Shown here piece by piece: positions 59,768 through 64,000 of a stretch of 64,000 bases of DNA (position 1 is its first letter; every line of letters starts with the position of its first letter). The notes under the pieces are model-generated. The model saw only the letters and a list, made by a program, of their open reading frames with translations, was not told the DNA's origin and made no database searches. This DNA comes from Streptosporangium brasiliense (GTDB taxonomy: Bacteria > Actinomycetota > Actinomycetes > Streptosporangiales > Streptosporangiaceae). Location: positions 6,758,001 through 6,822,000 of the forward strand of contig NZ_JAUSRB010000002.1 of assembly GCF_030811595.1 (NCBI RefSeq), written 5' to 3'. The position numbers and the translations under genes were made by a program.

Positions 59768-60067
59768 CTACAGTCGGCACCGGCACGGCGCGGTGACCAG
59801 GGTGCGCGCCGCCTCGTCCAGGTGCGCCACCGTCCCTGAATCCAGGCAGTAGCGGCAGCCCAGCGCGGCGGCCACCGCCGGGTCGGACCAGATGCGGTGC
59901 TCCCAGGCCGCCGGACGCTCCGGCGGCTCGGCCTCGCCGCGTTCGGCGGGCTCGTTGTGGCCGCCGACCCAGCCCAGGCCGCCGCAGAAGCGGCAGGCCA
60001 GAAATAGTCGGCCCAGGCGTTGGCCCTTGCTGCCCTCGCACTCGGGGCAGGTGATCGGGTCGGTCAT
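59768..60067 (-). CDS. Zinc-ribbon protein, DnaJ-type CxxCxG motifs
   Basis: 99 residues from ATG 60067: MTDPITCPECEGSKGQRLGR, then CRFCGGLGWVGG, and further CRYCLDSGT and a terminal CRCRL. Four Cys pairs, the first two forming CxxCxGxG-like zinc sites as in DnaJ. Coupled to the upstream microprotein by ATGA. Function unknown; similar pairs appear in actinomycetes. Confidence 0.65.
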   Translation of the reverse strand: MTDPITCPECEGSKGQRLGRLFLACRFCGGLGWVGGHNEPAERGEAEPPERPAAWEHRIWSDPAVAAALGCRYCLDSGTVAHLDEAARTLVTAPCRCRL

Positions 60068-60207
60068 CTCCGCCCGGTCCCGCTGCACGCGGTGCAGGGC
60101 ACCCACACGCTTTGCTTGTTGCTGCTGCCGTTGCGATCGACCCATTCGCCGGCGGCGCCCAAACAGGTGTCGCAGATCGGCGGGTCCTTCTGGTCGTCGG
60201 TGGCCAT
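60064..60207 (-). CDS. 47-residue zinc-ribbon microprotein
   Basis: MATDDQKDPPICDTCLGAAG, then VWVPCTACSGTGRR and stop. Two CxxCxG motifs make one DnaJ-like zinc site. Too short for most gene finders, but the four-base overlap with the next Cys-rich gene and shared motif support it. Minus strand. Confidence 0.6.
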   Translation of the reverse strand: MATDDQKDPPICDTCLGAAGEWVDRNGSSNKQSVWVPCTACSGTGRR

Positions 60208-60536
60208 GCCTTGACGCTACGCGGCGCATGCGGCGTTGTCAGTCCCGTAGCTGGTCCCACGCGCGTGCGTAAGAGACTCTGAAAACTCCGGAAACTCGCC
60301 ATCTCCGTCTGGCTATGTCGATGAGAAACGGAGCCGAATGTTGCTGACTGGCTCCCTTGATCGCCTCGGTCGCAATGCCGTGTCGGTGAGTTCGGGAGCC
60401 ACCTCGTCGGCTCGGGCGACTTACCGGCAGTCTCCAGCCTTCCTCTGGGCCGGGCGGTCGGAGCGTGCCGGGGCCTGCCAGCCCTTGCTCCGGGAGCAGG
60501 ACGGCGGGTCGTGGTTCGGGGCGAGGACAACCAGGA
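60208..60536. other. Intergenic stretch, no supported gene
   Basis: About 330 bp; no frame with recognisable product. Probably holds the promoter of the zinc-ribbon pair near 60210-60300. Confidence 0.4.
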
Positions 60537-60902
60537 TCAGGCGACGGTGAGCGGCCCGTCGACCAGGTGCGCCGCCAACGGACCGGTCATCCGGAACCGT
60601 GCCGGCGGCTGCAGGGCCAGCCCGTTGGCGCAGGTGGCGAGGTGGCCGACCTCGTCGGAGGCCGTGGAGTCGAGGTTGCCGAGCAGTTCGACCGCGCGTG
60701 GGACCACCCGGGAGAGGGCGTCCTGCACGCAGTATCGGACGTAGAGCGAGTCGGCGAGTGTCGACCCGTCCGGGTCGCCGTCGTCGATCCGGCGGGGGAT
60801 GCCCTCCGCGGCCGACATCGCGCCCTCGGTCTCCACCGGCAGCCAGACCCGCTCGGAGTCGGGCACCCGGTTGTCGGGCAGCACCCGCTCGCATGGTCCC
60901 AA
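60537..60902 (-). pseudogene. C-terminal fragment of a hypothetical protein
   Basis: About 118 codons, VLPDNRVPDSERVWLPVETE then ADSLYVRYCVQDALSRVVPR and HLATCANGLALQPPARFRMT, ending at 60537. No start codon of quality exists (TTG at 60902 only). The sequence immediately upstream (60896-60990, ATGCTTGTCAAG...) resembles the edge of the IS110 element (25789-25801), suggesting truncation by an IS. Confidence 0.4.
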
Positions 60903-61147
60903 TGCTTGTCAAGACGCTGATGATATTGCCGGACCGCCCTGTTATGGCCGCCTTGAGTGGGCTTGTCACGCTCCAACGCTGGGCGATTGGATCCAGAGGT
61001 GATCTTCTGCGGTGCGTCACCGGCGGGTTCCGGATGCGCCACCTAGGTCACCGCCCGTCCTGCCCGGCCCGGTCCTCTTGCCGCGGGCGGGTTATCGGCC
61101 TGCGCCGTCCTCCAAGAAGCCGTCCTCCAAGACAAGGAGTCGTGACC

Positions 61148-62578
61148 ATGACCCTGCTGACCTACACCGTCCTCACCGACCCGGCGCCCCTGGAGGCGTC
61201 AGCGGCCGGGCGGCCGTCCACGGGAACGGTGTACCTGGTCGTCACCAACACCGGGCAGCAGGCGGCGTACTGGTCCACGATCGAGGTGGGGGTGCCCGTC
61301 GGCAACGGCGCCGGCGACCTCACCCCGGACTTCAACAAGATCAAGCCCAAGGGCGAGTACGGCCCGCGGTCGGGCACCCGGTCGTCGGTGAACATCCAGC
61401 GGCAGGGCTCCAACGCCTTCCAGGCCACCGCCCCCGGCGGCAGAGCCTCCTTCGTCCCCGGCGACCACATGGTGCTGAGGCTGGAGAACGTCACTGTCGC
61501 CTCCACCGCCGGGCTGGCCGTGCTGAAGGTGACCGAGAAGGCCGGCAGAACCAAGACCGGGCGCCTGAGCCCCAGCTTCGCGGCGGTGGCGCTGGTGAAG
61601 ACCGCGCCAAAGGAGCTCCCGGCGCCGCACAGCTTCCATCCGGACAAGGCCATGATGAACCCCGGTGACAAGCTCACGCTGAGCTGGCAGGGGTCTACCG
61701 GCTTCCGCTACGAGATCATGTACCCGGGCGCGCCGCAGCCCATCCCCGTCTCCGGGGACAGCTGGTCACCGCCCGACGCCCCGAACCGGGCTACGACCTA
61801 CATCCTCATCGCCACCGACCCCAACAAGCAGCAGCACTTCCTCACCACGACCGTTCAAGTGCGCAATCCCGTCCTGGAAACCCTCACCGCCACCACCGGG
61901 ATCAAGACCCCCCGGGTCCAGGGGACCGCGACCAACTGGGGCCTCACCATCACCGGCACAGGGGCGGAGATCTCCAACGACTCCGGCGTGAAGGGGACGT
62001 TGACGGCCGGCGAGGCCACCGTCAGCGGCGTCGCCACCGAGTACGTGAAGGGGCTCAACAGCGGCGACGGAGACATCACCTTCCCCCCGGGCGGGGTGAA
62101 GGTCTGGCGCACACCCGGCTCCAACGACTCGGGCACCCTGTACGCCGGTGGCGTAAGAACCGATTACGTGAGCGGACCTAACGACGCCGACGGAGACATC
62201 AGGTTCCTCCCAGGCGGAATGAAAATCTGGAGCGCACTCGGCTCCAACGACCCGGGCACCCTGTACGCCCGCAAGGTCAACGGCGGAGTGGCCTCAGGGC
62301 GGAGCACCCCTAGGTATGGCTGGAGGCCGACAGGAGGGAACACGTACGACATCACCGTCGATACCTCCGCAGCCGGGTTCACCAACACCCCCGTTTACCT
62401 CATCGCCCTCGGGGGTGACTTTTACGGCGAGCATGACCTTCGTGCAGGTGGCATCTACAACGCCACCGCCACCGGCTTCAGCGTTCACCTCAAATGGCGC
62501 GACAACGTATTCCCGACGCTCGCCGATGCCGAGCGGCTCGGCTGGCACATCAACTGGGTCGGCTACGAAACTTCCTGA
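61148..62578 (+). CDS. Multidomain beta-rich protein with C-terminal H-type-lectin-like domain
   Basis: 476 residues from ATG 61148, GGAG ribosome site 9 bp upstream. Residues 1-160 form an immunoglobulin-like adhesive region (TGTVYLVVTNTGQQAAYWST). Residues 165-240 form a second beta domain (MMNPGDKLTLSWQGSTGFRY). The central part has two repeats (YVKGLNSGDGDITFPPGGVK and YVSGPNDADGDIRFLPGGMK). The C-terminal 90 residues (NTPVYLIALGGDFYGEH, IYNATATGFSVHLKW, DAERLGWHINWVGYE) resemble H-type lectin or phage-tail-like domains. No signal peptide, so export by another route or a cytosolic role. Function unknown. Confidence 0.65.
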   Translation: MTLLTYTVLTDPAPLEASAAGRPSTGTVYLVVTNTGQQAAYWSTIEVGVPVGNGAGDLTPDFNKIKPKGEYGPRSGTRSSVNIQRQGSNAFQATAPGGRASFVPGDHMVLRLENVTVASTAGLAVLKVTEKAGRTKTGRLSPSFAAVALVKTAPKELPAPHSFHPDKAMMNPGDKLTLSWQGSTGFRYEIMYPGAPQPIPVSGDSWSPPDAPNRATTYILIATDPNKQQHFLTTTVQVRNPVLETLTATTGIKTPRVQGTATNWGLTITGTGAEISNDSGVKGTLTAGEATVSGVATEYVKGLNSGDGDITFPPGGVKVWRTPGSNDSGTLYAGGVRTDYVSGPNDADGDIRFLPGGMKIWSALGSNDPGTLYARKVNGGVASGRSTPRYGWRPTGGNTYDITVDTSAAGFTNTPVYLIALGGDFYGEHDLRAGGIYNATATGFSVHLKWRDNVFPTLADAERLGWHINWVGYETS

Positions 62579-62709
62579 CTTCACCACCGCTCGAGCAAAC
62601 AACCCCTGCACACGACATGGGTCCCGCAGGATGCTCCGGGTCCATTGGCCCCTCACGCTCACGTCGGCCTGGCCCGCCCGAGCACGCCGCTGGCGGCCCC
62701 CACCGTCGC

Positions 62710-63120
62710 CTACAGGTTGTCCCTCGCTCGCACCCCTTTTTCCTCCTCAGCCGCTTTTTCGAGCGCCCGCAGGAGTTCGGGATCCACTGCCATCCCTGCG
62801 GCGTGCTGGTGGGCTCGCTGGCTGGTGGAGTCCACGCTGACCAAACTGAGATCGACCTGACCGCGAGCAGCCGCCTCCGCGATCATCCGTTCCTGCAAGT
62901 TCTGCATGACGCCCGACAGCGCCCACGCCCGGAACCGGTCATAGACCGTCGACCGCGACCCATACTCGGCCGGAACGTCCCGCCATGGGCTGCCCGTCCG
63001 GAAGTGGTGGATCACCCCGTTCAGTTGCCGCCGAAGGTCGGGGACCGGCCCCCGCCCACCCAACGGCAGCCACGGCTCGATCAGCGCCCATTCCGCATCG
63101 GTTACATCACCACGTGCCAT
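62710..63120 (-). pseudogene. IS5-family OrfA without its OrfB
   Basis: 136 codons from ATG 63120: MARGDVTDAEWALIEPWLPL, FRTGSPWRDVPAEYGSRSTV YDRFRAWA, VDSTSQRAHQHAAGM with the first catalytic Asp, and the usual OrfA tail ALEKAAEEEKGVRARD. The second frame with the remaining catalytic residues is missing downstream (62579-62709), so the element is dead. Confidence 0.8.
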
Positions 63121-63192
63121 ATCAACGGTGCTACCAGCCGCGGTGTTCACCCGCAGGGCGAACACCGTGATCTCAACTCAGAACACTCCCTA

Positions 63193-63225
63193 GGGGTGCC
63201 GTCGGAATACGGCAGAAACGGGCCG
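63193..63225 (+). repeat. Interspersed repeat copy R5 (proximal part)
   Basis: GGGGTGCCGTCGGAATACGG then CAGAAACGGGCCG. With inverted R6 it brackets the HEAT gene (63322-63843). Confidence 0.7.
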
Positions 63226-63321
63226 TGCGAGCACATCGCCGCAGGCAGTAGAGAAGCCTCGCGGCGGTCAGAGGGCTTGCACCGGGACCCCGATTTCCGT
63301 CATTGGAGGGATCATGGACGC

Positions 63322-63843
63322 GTGAGGGCGGAGATGCTTGCGAATCTGTCGGCGGCCGATCCGGGTATGCGGGCCGAGGCGCTGCGGTGGTTCGCGGCGC
63401 ACGGGGACTCCGGCGACGCGGCGGTCGTGGCACCTCTCGTGCGGGATCCGGGCGAGTTCGATGATCGGGATCATGACGATCCACCCGAGTCGGCTCGAAC
63501 GCCCGTCCGGATGGTCGCCCTCGAAGCGCTCGCCCGGCTGCGGGCGCCGGGGATGTTCGCCGGGGTGTTCGACGACGCGCTTCAGGACGGCGATCTCCGG
63601 GTTCGGGCGCGGGCCGCGCTGGGCGCTTCGGCCGGGGCGCTGCTGGCGCGGCTCGCCGTTGAGGGCGATCGGGGGGTGCGGTACCGGATCGCGGTCGGGC
63701 TGCTCGCCGGTGACGTCGGCCGCGACCAGGCGGTTGCGGCCCTCGAACGGCTGCGCGGCGGCGACGACCCGGCAGCGGTCGCCGCCGCCCCCGTCCTCGG
63801 CGCGGTGGCGTGCCTCTCCCACCGGCGGCGGGACGACGGGTAG
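63322..63843 (+). CDS. HEAT-repeat protein
   Basis: 173 residues from GTG 63322 with GGAGGG upstream. Tandem helical repeats: MLANLSAADPGMRAEALRWF, RTPVRMVALEALARLRAPG, GDLRVRARAALGASAGALLA, GDRGVRYRIAVGLLAGDVG. An alpha-solenoid scaffold without catalytic residues. Flanked by inverted copies of the interspersed repeat. Confidence 0.7.
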   Translation: MRAEMLANLSAADPGMRAEALRWFAAHGDSGDAAVVAPLVRDPGEFDDRDHDDPPESARTPVRMVALEALARLRAPGMFAGVFDDALQDGDLRVRARAALGASAGALLARLAVEGDRGVRYRIAVGLLAGDVGRDQAVAALERLRGGDDPAAVAAAPVLGAVACLSHRRRDDG

Positions 63844-63883
63844 CGATGCCGCCGCTCCGGTGATTGGGGACGATACGCCCACA

Positions 63884-63958
63884 GTGACCCGGCAGGGCTT
63901 GTGTTTCTGTCGGGCCAGCCGGACGCGGCCCGTTTCTGCCGTATTCCGGCGGCACCCC
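63884..63958 (-). repeat. Interspersed repeat copy R6
   Basis: Proximal part 63924-63958 (CGCGGCCCGTTTCTGCCGTA...GGCACC) and a degenerate continuation to GTGACCCGGCAG at 63884-63895, inverted relative to R5. After it only about 40 bp of the window remain. Confidence 0.7.
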
Positions 63959-64000
63959 CATTACGCGAATCCAATGGTGCCGTCAGACCTATCTGGCGGC

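Noticed and set aside
61148-62578. Prophage tail module
   Set aside because: Only one tail/lectin-like protein; no capsid, terminase, portal or lysis genes nearby.

Overview
This window is high-GC DNA from an actinomycete. Support for that comes from GTG/TTG starts, strong G/C third-position bias, four-base ATGA/GTGA gene overlaps, an ECF sigma factor paired with a CU044_5270-type protein, and many MDR oxidoreductase and TetR pairs. A Streptosporangiales- or Streptomyces-like host is likely, but the genus cannot be fixed from sequence alone. The whole window looks like an accessory region: ordinary metabolic operons are separated by intact, nested and decayed insertion sequences.

Layout. 1-2.5 kb: end of an oxidoreductase, a small membrane protein, a gene broken by an in-frame stop, and a serine recombinase with repeated sites. 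2.9-6.3 kb: IS630-type debris around an intact IS630 element with a passenger gene (3049-4637), plus a broken MFS transporter. 6.3-10.4 kb: a divergent catabolic cluster (FAD oxidase, esterase, amidohydrolase, TetR). 10.6-11.9 kb: a second IS630 element whose transposase spans two frames across a canonical -1 slippery heptamer. 12-19.4 kb: a flavin monooxygenase, a second serine recombinase with repeated sites, an HTH regulator divergent from a quinone reductase, a TetR divergent from an MDR reductase, and an IS5 remnant. 19.4-24.3 kb: ECF sigma, its partner, and a large secreted subtilase. 24.5-24.8 kb: a decayed tRNA-Gly 3' half with neighbouring direct repeats, which looks like a vacated integration site. 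25.5-28.1 kb: an IS3 element interrupted by an IS110 element. 28.5-34.7 kb: a serine hydrolase, a large HEAT-repeat protein missing its start, and a coiled-coil protein. 34.7-36.6 kb: a gene-poor stretch with two perfect inverted repeats and an IS481 remnant.

The centrepiece is 36597-55250, an 18.65-kb Tn3-family transposon bounded by perfect 37-bp inverted repeats. TnpA (frameshifted) lies at the left end and a TnpI-type tyrosine recombinase with a core-like site at the right. The cargo is an unusually elaborate arsenic island: four ArsR-type repressors, two low-molecular-weight-phosphatase-type arsenate reductases, an Acr3 efflux pump, an ArsM methyltransferase fused to an ArsN1-like acetyltransferase, three ArsO-like flavoproteins (one framed by Cys-Cys pairs), an MFS exporter, a four-times Cys-Cys small protein coupled to an M28 peptidase, and a small HEPN-type two-gene module. 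The gene set would reduce arsenate, export arsenite, methylate or acetylate organoarsenicals, and oxidise and export arsenicals. The role of the Cys-pair/peptidase pair is unknown.

55.3-64 kb, right of the transposon, carries a papain-like cysteine protease with a partner gene, a fragment of a second copy of the TnpI gene, a soluble Ser/Thr kinase with beta-trefoil-like repeats and PASTA, two overlapping zinc-ribbon microproteins, a lectin-like protein, an IS5 remnant and a HEAT protein. A family of short interspersed inverted repeats is scattered here, bracketing the kinase gene and, separately, the HEAT gene.
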